Shown one piece after another: positions 34,256 through 42,352 of a stretch of 64,000 nucleotides of DNA; the stretch's first letter is position 1; each line of letters begins with the position of its first letter. The notes beneath the pieces were generated by a model. The model was not told the origin of the DNA, ran no database searches, and worked only from the letters and a program-made list of their open reading frames with translations. Location: assembly GCF_016908515.1 (NCBI RefSeq), contig NZ_JAFBEA010000006.1:1-64000 (forward strand). Reading direction: 5' to 3'. The position numbers and the translations under genes are program-made. Source of the DNA: Virgibacillus halotolerans. Lineage in GTDB: Bacteria > Bacillota > Bacilli > Bacillales > Amphibacillaceae.

Positions 34256-34370
34256 AGAAATATACTCCGCTTTCCGCGGGCTTGCACTGAGTCTCCTCAG
34301 AAAAGAAGACCACTTTTCTTGCGGGGTCTCAGCGACTACGCTTTTCCTGCAGGAGTCTACGTATATTTCT
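34256..34370. repeat. Palindromic intergenic repeat, copy A
   Basis: A 115-base element bounded by 10-base inverted ends AGAAATATAC/GTATATTTCT. Internal hallmarks are CCGCTTTCCGCGGGC, GAGTCTCCTC, TGCGGGGTCTC and CTGCAGGAGTCT. The same motifs recur in the copies near 37320-37651. Elements of this kind are scattered between genes in many Bacillaceae. The gap 34207-34561 holds nothing else evident. Confidence 0.8.
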
Positions 34371-34561
34371 TAAGCTTTGATGATAGTTAGTTCTTAGCAG
34401 TTATCTATCCTTGTATGATTAAAAAAGTAAACAAAGAGAAAATCCTCGTTTTTTCTTTTTAGAGAAGAAAGGTTACCTTAGGTTACTCGTGATGGAAGCA
34501 GAAATTCGCGACGTCCTGTACGTTGAAAATTCCCACTGAATGAAGTTCACTTTATATCAAT

Positions 34562-35206
34562 TTAGGTTTCCGGCGTTTTATCTGTTTCGATATAAGCAGT
34601 ATCTTTTTCCTCAATAATTGCTGTATCGCTTGTTAAATCTACTATCCAGTCCAGGAATTTTTGTTCTTCGCCTATTTTTACATATACGATAAATTCGACT
34701 TTTTCTAGATAATTTATTGATTTTAGTATATGATCGGAAGTACGTAATACGTTTTCAAGCTTCCCTAACAATGTATAGTCAACCGTAATGGAATATCCTT
34801 GCATACGTTGGCGATTTACAACACCTGTCGTTTGTATGGCTTGTGATGTGGTGTTTCCATAAGCGCGTATGAGTCCTCCCGCACCCAGTTTAATACCTCC
34901 AAAATACCTCGTAACAACGACGGCGGTATCCTTTAAATGCTGCTTCTTTAATACTTCTAATATTGGTACACCTGCAGTACCGCTGGGCTCACCATCATCG
35001 TTTGCTTTTTGGATTTGGTCATTTTCACCAATCATGTAGGCGGAGCAATTATGTGTCGCATCATGATGTTTTTTCTTGATTTCTTGGATGAATGCTTGGG
35101 CAGCTTCCTCAGATTCTACACGTTTCACATAACCAATAAAACGGGACTTTTGTATGATTATTTGATCAGAGCCTTCTTTTTTCACTGTGAAATAATTAGA
35201 TAACAT
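34562..35206 (-). CDS. yvyE: YvyE, IMPACT/YigZ family protein
   Basis: A 214-residue protein of the UPF0029/IMPACT family. The N-terminal domain has the signature GEPSGTAGVPILEVL and TRYFGGIKLGAGGLIRAY (residues 70-120), and the C-terminal domain has a ferredoxin-like fold. In eukaryotes IMPACT modulates translation; the bacterial role is unclear. The position divergent from degS is conserved with B. subtilis. AGGAGGT precedes the start by about 11 bases. Confidence 0.92.
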   Translation of the reverse strand: MLSNYFTVKKEGSDQIIIQKSRFIGYVKRVESEEAAQAFIQEIKKKHHDATHNCSAYMIGENDQIQKANDDGEPSGTAGVPILEVLKKQHLKDTAVVVTRYFGGIKLGAGGLIRAYGNTTSQAIQTTGVVNRQRMQGYSITVDYTLLGKLENVLRTSDHILKSINYLEKVEFIVYVKIGEEQKFLDWIVDLTSDTAIIEEKDTAYIETDKTPET

Positions 35207-35375
35207 ATTGATTTTAACCTCCTAAAGGGGCATTATAGTAGATAGTACTACATGTTTGACAGCTTTTTGATCGTAAGTAGCAATAACTTGAAAAAAATTC
35301 CTTTAAGTGTGTACAAAGGCCCTATAAAAAAGTAACAATTTTACGTATAATTATAACATAGGTTGGTGGAAAACG

Positions 35376-36521
35376 ATGGCACAAAAAGTTACCGAGCATG
35401 CATTGGATTATGTCATTGATGAAATGATAGAAGTTGTCGAAAATAGTAAAGATGAAATTTTTAATATTAGTGAAGAAGCACGTAGTGAGCATGGATACCT
35501 TGCTAAGGAGTTAAAGGAAACGAAAGAAAAGGTAATTCGTCATATTGATAATGGGGATAAGCTTGAACAAAAAGTCAAATTTTCCAGACAACGATTAGCG
35601 GAAGTGAGTAAATTTTTCGATCGTTATGGAGAAGATGAGATTCGAACTGTTTATGAAAACACGCATGCGATGCAAACAAAGCTCGCTATGATTCAGCAAG
35701 AAGAAAAAATACTTCGCGAGAAGCGGGATGATTTAGAAAGAAGATTGGTTGCTCTGATTCACACTATTGAACGGGCAGAAAGTTTAGCAAGTAAAATTTC
35801 GGTTATTCTTACTTATTTACATGATGATTTTAGACAAGTAAATGAAATGATTGAGGAAGCAAAGGAAAAACAGGAGTTTGGTTTAAAAATTATTGAAGCA
35901 CAGGAAGAGGAGCGCAGGAAGATTTCACGGGAAATTCACGATGGACCTGCTCAAATGCTTGCGAATATCTTGCTTCGCTCAGAACTTGTTGACCGATCCT
36001 TCCGTGGGGGAAATGTGGACCAGGCACTCATTGAAATAAAAAGTGTCCGACAGATGATCCGCACTTCTTTATATGAAGTCAGACGAATTATCTATGATTT
36101 GCGTCCAATGGCGTTGGATGATTTGGGACTGATTCCAACCATTAGAAAATATGTTGGGAATATTGCAGACTATAACAATACCACGGTTGAATTTACGGCG
36201 CTTGGCGAAGATCAGCGGTTACATCAAAAATATGAAGTCGCATTTTTCCGTTTGGTTCAGGAAGCTGTACAAAATGCAATAAAACATGCTGAAGCGTCGC
36301 TCATCCAAGTGAAATTGGAAATCTGTAAAAGTTACATAACCATGATCATTAAAGATAATGGCAAAGGCTTTGACCCATCAATGAAAAAAGATAAGTCGTT
36401 CGGACTGATTGGAATGAGGGAACGAGTAGAAATGCTTGAAGGGAAACTGAGTATTGATTCTGCGGTGGGGAAAGGAACTTCTATTCTCATTAAAGTTCCG
36501 CATACAATTACAGCATCATAA
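35376..36521 (+). CDS. degS: Sensor histidine kinase DegS
   Basis: A cytoplasmic two-component kinase of 381 residues without transmembrane segments. The N-terminal half is a long coiled-coil sensor region (1-170). The HisKA_3 dimerisation box ERRKISREIHDGPAQMLANI carries the phosphorylated His near residue 189. The HATPase domain has an NAIKHAEAS N-box and DNGKGFDP and GLIGMRERV G-boxes. It phosphorylates DegU, encoded 62 bases downstream. It resembles B. subtilis DegS in length (385) and synteny. Confidence 0.95.
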   Translation: MAQKVTEHALDYVIDEMIEVVENSKDEIFNISEEARSEHGYLAKELKETKEKVIRHIDNGDKLEQKVKFSRQRLAEVSKFFDRYGEDEIRTVYENTHAMQTKLAMIQQEEKILREKRDDLERRLVALIHTIERAESLASKISVILTYLHDDFRQVNEMIEEAKEKQEFGLKIIEAQEEERRKISREIHDGPAQMLANILLRSELVDRSFRGGNVDQALIEIKSVRQMIRTSLYEVRRIIYDLRPMALDDLGLIPTIRKYVGNIADYNNTTVEFTALGEDQRLHQKYEVAFFRLVQEAVQNAIKHAEASLIQVKLEICKSYITMIIKDNGKGFDPSMKKDKSFGLIGMRERVEMLEGKLSIDSAVGKGTSILIKVPHTITAS

Positions 36522-36583
36522 AAACAGATTATCGAGTTATTGATTAGCATGGGGATTCTGAAAAATAACCTAGGAGGAACAAA

Positions 36584-37279
36584 ATGATGAATAGCGAAAA
36601 AACGATCAGTATTGTTTTAATTGATGACCACAAACTGTTTCGGGAGGGTGTAAAACGCATCTTGGAGTTTGAACCAGCATTTAATGTGTTGGCCGAAGGA
36701 AGCGATGGATCAGAAGCCTCAAAACTAGTGAGAGAAAATGAACCGGATGTTGTTTTAATGGATATTAATATGCCGGATATGAATGGTGTAGAAGCAACGG
36801 CAAATCTGGTAAAATATTTTCCGAATACAAAGGTTATTATTCTATCAATACATGATGATGAAAGCTATGTAACACATGCATTGACAACTGGTGCACAGGG
36901 ATATCTATTAAAAGAAATGGATTCAGATTCTTTAATTGAAGCGATTAAGGTTGTAAATGATGGTGGCTCTTATTTGCATCCAAAAGTAACGCACAATTTG
37001 GTGCGAGAGTATCGTCGATTAGCGCAATCGAAAACAACAAATGTGATAGATAGCAGTATTGAATATACGAAACCATTGCATATTCTTACCAATAGGGAAT
37101 GTCAGGTATTGCAATTAATAGCAGATGGAAAAAGCAATCGTGGAGTGTCCGAGTCCTTATACATCAGTGAAAAAACTGTTAAGAATCATGTAAGTAATAT
37201 TCTACAAAAAATTAATGTGAATGACCGTACCCAAGCAGTTGTAATGGCTATCCGCAATGGCTGGGTGGAAGTGCTGTAA
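36584..37279 (+). CDS. degU: Response regulator DegU
   Basis: DegU (231 residues) controls degradative enzymes, competence, motility and biofilm formation. The receiver domain carries the acidic pair in IDDHKLF, phospho-acceptor Asp in [12 protein letters not shown] near residue 57, and Lys in YLLKEMD. The C-terminal LuxR-type helix-turn-helix is [18 protein letters not shown]...[16 protein letters not shown] 36584 or the next codon ATG follows AGGAGG. It is the second gene of degSU. It is followed by repeat elements, not by a clear terminator of its own. Confidence 0.95.
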   Translation: MMNSEKTISIVLIDDHKLFREGVKRILEFEPAFNVLAEGSDGSEASKLVRENEPDVVLMDINMPDMNGVEATANLVKYFPNTKVIILSIHDDESYVTHALTTGAQGYLLKEMDSDSLIEAIKVVNDGGSYLHPKVTHNLVREYRRLAQSKTTNVIDSSIEYTKPLHILTNRECQVLQLIADGKSNRGVSESLYISEKTVKNHVSNILQKINVNDRTQAVVMAIRNGWVEVL

Positions 37280-37319
37280 GGCTGTTTTATAAAAGATTGT
37301 TACAATTTAGCCCGCGGCC

Positions 37320-37651
37320 CGAATACACTTCGCTTTCCGCGGGTGACCCGTGTGCCTCCTCGAACTTCGTGAGGTCACTGAAAAAGTTAAATATAGCACT
37401 AAAATATGCGGATCTACCATCGCATCTTCGAATACACTGCGCTTTCCGCGGGCGAGTGTCGAGTCTCCTCGGACTACCGTCCTGCGGGGTCTCGTCGATC
37501 TCTTACTTCCCGCAGGAGTCTCCGTATATTCGAGATGCTAGGTGAAGATAAAAAGACAAGATTTTTAAAATCTACCACTTTTTCAGTGGCCTTCTTCGTT
37601 CTGTGGGGTCTCACTCTGGCCACTATTCCCGCAGGAGTCTACGCGTATTCG
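37320..37651. repeat. Palindromic intergenic repeat, outer copy B (interrupted)
   Basis: The outer ends CGAATAC (37320-37326) and GTATTCG (37645-37651) are inverted. The left half has CTTCGCTTTCCGCGGGTGA and TGCCTCCTCG; the right half has GTGGGGTCTCAC and CCCGCAGGAGTCTACG. The halves meet at a 12-base inverted pair, CACTGAAAAAGT (37376-37387) and ACTTTTTCAGTG (37577-37588). Between these sits a complete second copy. Confidence 0.7.
37429..37532. repeat. Palindromic intergenic repeat, inner copy C (nested)
   Basis: A complete 104-base element from CGAATACACTGCGCTTTCCGCG to GTATATTCG, with GAGTCTCCTCGG, CTGCGGGGTCTCG and CCCGCAGGAGTCTCCG inside. Its inverted ends extend outward (GCATCTTCGAAT and ATTCGAGATGC). 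It lies inside the outer copy. The rest of the gap 37280-37978 carries only a hairpin at 37842. Confidence 0.78.
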
Positions 37652-37841
37652 TTCCGCTCAGAATGTCTATAAATGAAGGCTTACGAGCAGAGAAAATATG
37701 TGATACTACTAATGACGTCGGCTAAAAAAGGTCACGTCCTGGCATAAGTCCTGAGGAAAGTGAACTTATTTCTGACGCATGGTAAAGACTGAGTAACAAC
37801 ACACTATAAGAAAAGAGCCCATCGTAACATAAGATTATTTT

Positions 37842-37872
37842 GCCCTGATACATGGTTGTACCAGGGCTTTTA
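37842..37872 (+). terminator. Terminator-like hairpin upstream of degV
   Basis: GCCCTG-n-TAC (37842-37850) pairs with GTA-n-CAGGGC (37858-37867), followed by TTTTATTT. It probably ends degSU-region transcription before the degV operon. Confidence 0.6.
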
Positions 37873-37978
37873 TTTAACCTTTTTGCAGGAGATATAATGC
37901 ATTTTTGGTTGGTTTCATGTAATATATAGTGTGTATTCATCTGCTTGTTGATCGACTTTAGATTGGAGAGAGTTATAT

Positions 37979-38821
37979 ATGAAAATTGCTGTGATGTCTG
38001 ACAGTACGGCATATATCCCTAAGGATGTACGGGACAAGCATCATATTCATATGGTCCCGCTAAGTGTCACGTTTGAAGATACGACTTATCGAGAAGAAAT
38101 AGATATTTCTACAGAAGCATTCTATCAAAAGCTAAGAGATGCAAAGACTTTACCCAAATCCTCACAGCCGTCCATTGGTGAAGTAACAGCAAAATTGAAG
38201 GAATTGGCAAAGGATTATGATGCGGTGATTTCCATTCATCTTTCCAGTGGTATCAGCGGTACTTTTCAAACAGTGGCAAGCGCGGGGGAAATGGTGGAAG
38301 GAATTGACGTTTATACGTATGACAGTGAAATCAGTTGTATGCCACAAGCTTATTATGTTTGGGAAGCTGTGGAGATGGCACGTGCAAATAAAACGCCAGA
38401 TGAAATTATCCAACGCTTAGATGAAGTGAAGCAAAGCATGCGTGCCTATTTCATGGTGGATGACCTTAGTAACCTTCAACGAGGAGGGCGCTTGAACAAC
38501 GCACAGGCAATCCTTGGCAGCTTATTGCAAGTGAAACCAATTTTACACTTTGTAGATAAAGTGATTGTACCATTTGAGAAAATCCGTACAAGGAAAAAAG
38601 CAGTTCGACGGATCATGGAATTGCTTGAAGAAGAAGCAAACGGGGGAGATAAACTCCGGGTCGCATTTATTCATTCTAATAATGAACAGGCAGCGATTGA
38701 GCTCCGTGAGGAATTCAACGAGAAATTCCCAACCACAGAAACAACCATCGCGTATATTGGACCGGTGATTGGAACGCACCTGGGCGAGGGAACGATTGCA
38801 GCCGCCTGGTATAAGGTTTAA
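37979..38821 (+). CDS. DegV/FakB family fatty-acid-binding protein
   Basis: A 280-residue DegV-fold protein. FakB proteins of this family hold a fatty acid for phosphorylation by the kinase FakA, feeding exogenous fatty acids into phospholipids. Conserved blocks are MSDSTAYIP at the N-terminus, SSQPSIGE near residue 60, IHLSSGISGTFQ (Ser and Thr contacting the carboxylate), and GPVIGTHLGEGTIAAAW at the C-terminus. It occupies the same position between degU and comFA as in B. subtilis. The lipid bound is not predictable. Confidence 0.9.
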   Translation: MKIAVMSDSTAYIPKDVRDKHHIHMVPLSVTFEDTTYREEIDISTEAFYQKLRDAKTLPKSSQPSIGEVTAKLKELAKDYDAVISIHLSSGISGTFQTVASAGEMVEGIDVYTYDSEISCMPQAYYVWEAVEMARANKTPDEIIQRLDEVKQSMRAYFMVDDLSNLQRGGRLNNAQAILGSLLQVKPILHFVDKVIVPFEKIRTRKKAVRRIMELLEEEANGGDKLRVAFIHSNNEQAAIELREEFNEKFPTTETTIAYIGPVIGTHLGEGTIAAAWYKV

Positions 38822-38892
38822 CTGCTACCAGCCATCCGGTTGGTAGCTACATCTTTATCCTCGAACAAAAAATAAAGGAAGAATGTGAAAAC

Positions 38893-40314
38893 ATGGACAT
38901 AAAAAACACCTCACATGACAGTCCTCCATTGGAAATCTACGCGCGACAATTTTCGGGAAAACTCCTTTTACGAACAGAAATCCTATTAGATGAAAACACT
39001 TTTCAGCAACTCCTCTCATTACATTTATTTACACCTGTCCAATCGATTAAAAGAAAAAAGTTTACGTATCAATGTCAACGCTGTGGTAACCAAAAAAGAT
39101 CATTATTTGCTACATTACCCCGCACGTCTGGTAAGAAAATCCTCCACTATTGCCGTAACTGTATTGAAATGGGACGTGTCATCGATTCCGAACCACTATA
39201 TTATTGGACTGGAAAGCCTGTTAAATGGCTGGAACATGAAGCCCCTTGTACATGGGATGGGCAGTTGACGGCAGCCCAGCAACGTGCTGCAGATCATATA
39301 GTTAACGCTGTGAACAACCATCAACAAGAGCTGTTAATATGGGCGGTTTGTGGTGCGGGAAAAACGGAAATGCTTTTTCCAGGAATGGCAACAGCATTAT
39401 CTGCAGGAAAACGTATTTGTATTGCCACACCAAGGGCAGATGTAGTGCGTGAACTGATGCCTCGTCTACAAAAGGCATTCCAACATGTTCCTGTTCAAGG
39501 ATTATATGGCGGTAGCAAGGACCGAGCTGGAACCGCACAAATCATTATTGCCACTACCCACCAATTACTTCGTTATCGAGAAGCTTTTGACTTATTAATC
39601 ATCGATGAAATTGACGCCTTCCCTTTCCATGCGGATGCATCCTTACCATTCGCAGCCAACCGCGCTAAGGCGCCCCAACACACGACAATCTACTTAACCG
39701 CTACCCCAAGGCAGGAACAGCGCAGGCAAATGGTAGGAAATAAACTTCCACACATATTTGTGCCCATTCGTTTTCATGGTCACCCTTTACCAGTGCCAAC
39801 GATGAAGATGAGTTTTTCCCTGAAAAAAGAATTGCAGAAAAGTGAAGTCCCATTAGCACTGATGAAGTGGCTTAAAAACAGAAAGCATCAAACGCGTCAA
39901 TTATTGATCTTCGTACCAACCATCCAGTTAGCGGATAACATGAGGGATCAGCTTTTTGTCCGGTTTCGAAAGGAAGGGTTAATCAAATCGACCAATGAGT
40001 TGGCAGCTGTTCATGCACAGGATCCAGACCGTACGGAAAAGGTGCAGGCTTTTAGAAAAAAGGATATCTTGATCATGATTACGACCACGATTCTAGAAAG
40101 AGGTGTGACGTTTCCCTCAGTGGATGTTGTTATTTTAGATGCGGGGCATGAAGTCTTCGATGAGGCGGCACTCGTACAAATCGCTGGAAGAGCCGGCAGG
40201 AGTCCAGATGATCCAACTGGGGAAGTGGTCTTTTTTCATGATGGTAGAACGGATGCAATGGTTGAGGCAGTTGATTCGATTCGTTTAATGAATAAGCGGG
40301 GAGGGTTTCACTAA
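38893..40314 (+). CDS. comFA: Competence helicase ComFA
   Basis: A superfamily 2 DNA helicase-like ATPase (473 residues) needed for uptake of transforming DNA across the membrane. An N-terminal zinc-binding region has Cys pairs in YQCQRCGNQ and YCRNCIE. Walker A is CGAGKTEM, Walker B is LIIDEIDAFP (a DEAD-box-like DEID), then motif III LTATPR and motif VI QIAGRAGRSPDDPTG. It resembles B. subtilis ComFA (463). comFC begins 1 base after its stop; comFB, present between them in B. subtilis, is absent. Confidence 0.95.
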   Translation: MDIKNTSHDSPPLEIYARQFSGKLLLRTEILLDENTFQQLLSLHLFTPVQSIKRKKFTYQCQRCGNQKRSLFATLPRTSGKKILHYCRNCIEMGRVIDSEPLYYWTGKPVKWLEHEAPCTWDGQLTAAQQRAADHIVNAVNNHQQELLIWAVCGAGKTEMLFPGMATALSAGKRICIATPRADVVRELMPRLQKAFQHVPVQGLYGGSKDRAGTAQIIIATTHQLLRYREAFDLLIIDEIDAFPFHADASLPFAANRAKAPQHTTIYLTATPRQEQRRQMVGNKLPHIFVPIRFHGHPLPVPTMKMSFSLKKELQKSEVPLALMKWLKNRKHQTRQLLIFVPTIQLADNMRDQLFVRFRKEGLIKSTNELAAVHAQDPDRTEKVQAFRKKDILIMITTTILERGVTFPSVDVVILDAGHEVFDEAALVQIAGRAGRSPDDPTGEVVFFHDGRTDAMVEAVDSIRLMNKRGGFH

Positions 40315-40315
40315 A

Positions 40316-40996
40316 ATGAATTGTTTGTGGTGCGATCGCCAAATCATACCGGAAATAAACTGGGAAAACATTTTTATGCTTGCGAAACCTAAATCACTGT
40401 GTGGGGAATGTGAAGGGAAATTGGAATATTTACAAGGAAGTCGATGCAAAAAATGCAGTAGATTGTCGGAAGAAGCGGTTTGCCTGGATTGTAAGTGGTG
40501 GAATGAACATGCGGAAAGGGATTCCATTGCATTTAATTACTCCATATTTAATTATAATTCATTTATGCAGGATATGATTGCAAAGTGGAAGTACCGTGGT
40601 GATTATGTATTGGGGACAGCATTTAAACTGGATTTATTTCAAGTATTTTCTAAACGATTTGCCTTTTTAAAAAACGAGGCATTGCTTGTACCAATCCCAT
40701 TAAGTGAAGAGCGATTGCGGGAAAGGGGTTTTAATCAAGCTAAAATGTTAGCTGAATTTTTACCATTGCCATGTGAAGAGTTGCTAACAAGGATACACGG
40801 GGAAAAGCAATCCAAAAAGACACGGACAGCAAGAATATCTACAAACAATCCATTTAAATTAACAAAAACAGTTAACAAATCGGTCATTCTAGTCGATGAT
40901 ATATATACAACAGGTACAACATTACGTCATGCGGGATCATTACTAAAAGCGCATGGCTGCCCGGAAGTTTATGCTTTTACATTGATTCGGGGCTAA
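40316..40996 (+). CDS. comFC: Competence protein ComFC (phosphoribosyltransferase-like)
   Basis: A 226-residue member of the ComF/GntX family required for transformation. The N-terminal double zinc finger has CLWCDRQI, CGEC, CKKC and CLDC. The C-terminal PRTase domain contains LRERGFNQAKML and the phosphate-binding loop VILVDDIYTTGTT. Its ribosome binding site lies in the last codons of comFA, so translation is coupled. It probably works together with ComFA at the membrane. Confidence 0.93.
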   Translation: MNCLWCDRQIIPEINWENIFMLAKPKSLCGECEGKLEYLQGSRCKKCSRLSEEAVCLDCKWWNEHAERDSIAFNYSIFNYNSFMQDMIAKWKYRGDYVLGTAFKLDLFQVFSKRFAFLKNEALLVPIPLSEERLRERGFNQAKMLAEFLPLPCEELLTRIHGEKQSKKTRTARISTNNPFKLTKTVNKSVILVDDIYTTGTTLRHAGSLLKAHGCPEVYAFTLIRG

Positions 40997-41036
40997 TTGG
41001 AAATATGCTATAATAAGAGAAGTGGGGGAGTCCACA

Positions 41037-41450
41037 ATGGCTGAATTAGCAAATTGCACACGATGTGATACGCTGTACGTAAAAACGATGCGTGATATAT
41101 GTCAGGGCTGTTACCAGGAAGAAGAAGCAGCATTTAAAGTGGTATACCGTTTTTTAATGGACCAAAAAAATAGAGAAGCTTCAATGGCTGAAATTGTGGA
41201 AGTAACTGGAATAGACGAAGCACTCATTATCAAATTCTTGAAGGAAGGCCGTTTGCAGGCATCACAATTTCCGAACTTAGCGTATGCATGTGAACAGTGT
41301 GGCACATCTATCGTTTCTGGACGAATTTGTAGCCATTGCACAGCACAATTAAAGCAAGCATTAAACGAACATGAAGCACTTCAAACAAAATCGCAAAGTA
41401 AGCATAAAAGTGATAAAGACAAAACGAATACTTACTATTTCTTTAAATAA
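41037..41450 (+). CDS. yvyF: Flagellar operon protein YvyF
   Basis: A 137-residue protein of the YvyF/TIGR03826 family, found in flagellar operons of Bacillaceae. It has two zinc-finger-like Cys pairs near the N-terminus (CTRCDTLYV, CQGC) and two more later (CEQCG, CSHC), and a low-complexity Lys/Ser tail. GGGGGAG at 41024-41030 fits ATG 41037, 15 bases inside the longest frame. The function is unknown; it may regulate flagellar gene expression. Confidence 0.85.
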   Translation: MAELANCTRCDTLYVKTMRDICQGCYQEEEAAFKVVYRFLMDQKNREASMAEIVEVTGIDEALIIKFLKEGRLQASQFPNLAYACEQCGTSIVSGRICSHCTAQLKQALNEHEALQTKSQSKHKSDKDKTNTYYFFK

Positions 41451-41461
41451 AAGCAATCTAT

Positions 41462-41469
41462 ACCGATAA
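41462..41469 (+). promoter_or_regulatory. Weak sigma-D-like -10 before flgM
   Basis: ACCGATAA (41462-41469) resembles the sigma-D -10 (GCCGATAT) with two mismatches. TAAA lies 14 bases upstream. In B. subtilis flgM has its own sigma-D promoter, so the site is plausible but weak. Confidence 0.35.
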
Positions 41470-41533
41470 TAAGAATGAAGAAGATGTAGCGTTTTTTTAT
41501 AAACAACTAACAATTTAAAGAGGTGAACTTACG

Positions 41534-41797
41534 ATGAAAATCAATGGTCCTAACCAAGCTAATTTCAATCCTTATAAAAGTCATATGCAAAAACAAGCGG
41601 ATGTAAAAAAGGAAATCAATCGGGAAGACCAATTAGAAATATCCAGCCAGGCAAAACAACTGCAGGAAAGCGAAAAACCGTATGCAAAACGCTCAGCGTA
41701 TGTTCAACAAATAAAAAATGAAATAGCGTCCGGGGAATATAAAATTGATCCAGATAAAATAGCGGAAAAAATGATTGCTTTTTGGTCGAAAAAATAA
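41534..41797 (+). CDS. flgM: Anti-sigma-D factor FlgM
   Basis: FlgM (87 residues) holds sigma-D inactive until the hook-basal body is complete and is then exported through it. The N-terminal half is expected to be disordered. The C-terminal sigma-binding helices contain YVQQIKNEIASGEYKIDPDKIAEKMI, the typical FlgM ending. AGAGGTGA precedes ATG. It is followed by flgN, flgK and flgL as in other Bacilli. Confidence 0.92.
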   Translation: MKINGPNQANFNPYKSHMQKQADVKKEINREDQLEISSQAKQLQESEKPYAKRSAYVQQIKNEIASGEYKIDPDKIAEKMIAFWSKK

Positions 41798-41848
41798 AAA
41801 CGATGCGAAATCATATTTACTTTTACAAGTTCCAAAAAGGGGGCCAGC

Positions 41849-42340
41849 ATGATAACTGTTCAAAAAGTGATTGAATCACTGAAAAAACTAATCCAAGTAA
41901 AGTCACATTTATTAAATTTATCACAGGAAAAAACGGAAATTGTTACTGCGGGATCTGTCGATAACTTGCAGGCTTTGCTCGTAAAAGAGCGTAAATATAT
42001 CCGGCTACTGGAGCAGGCGGAATCAGAACGGGAAACTGCGACAAATGAGTGGATGATAGAAACGCAACAAACCCAACAGAATGTGACCATCACAGAGATG
42101 TTAACCAATATAGAGGACGAAAAAGCAAAGCGGGAATTGGAAAAAACAGCAATCCAGTTAACCGACATCATCATTCAGCTAAAACAGCAGGAGCAATTAA
42201 ATCAGGAGTTAATCAATCAATCGATGCATTTTGTCCAGATGTCACTAGATGTGATGAATCCATCCATCAAGCAGATGAATTATGGAAATAAAAAAGCGAC
42301 ACAGGCAGTTGAACGGTCCGTGTTTGATTCGAAAGCGTAA
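41849..42340 (+). CDS. flgN: Flagellar chaperone FlgN
   Basis: A 163-residue, largely alpha-helical export chaperone for the hook-filament junction proteins FlgK and FlgL, which are the next two genes. It shows the FlgN-family coiled-coil pattern (LKKLIQVKSHLLNLSQEKTE at 11-30) and a central QQEQLNQELINQSMHF segment. AAAGGGGG precedes ATG. Equivalent to B. subtilis YvyG. Confidence 0.88.
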   Translation: MITVQKVIESLKKLIQVKSHLLNLSQEKTEIVTAGSVDNLQALLVKERKYIRLLEQAESERETATNEWMIETQQTQQNVTITEMLTNIEDEKAKRELEKTAIQLTDIIIQLKQQEQLNQELINQSMHFVQMSLDVMNPSIKQMNYGNKKATQAVERSVFDSKA

Positions 42341-42352
42341 AGGAGTAAAAAG

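Noticed and set aside
37320-37651. Repeated GC-rich motifs that could suggest a CRISPR array or an insertion sequence
   Set aside because: Units are palindromic and nested, not evenly spaced direct repeats with unique spacers, and there is no cas or transposase gene. They fit a small non-coding intergenic repeat.
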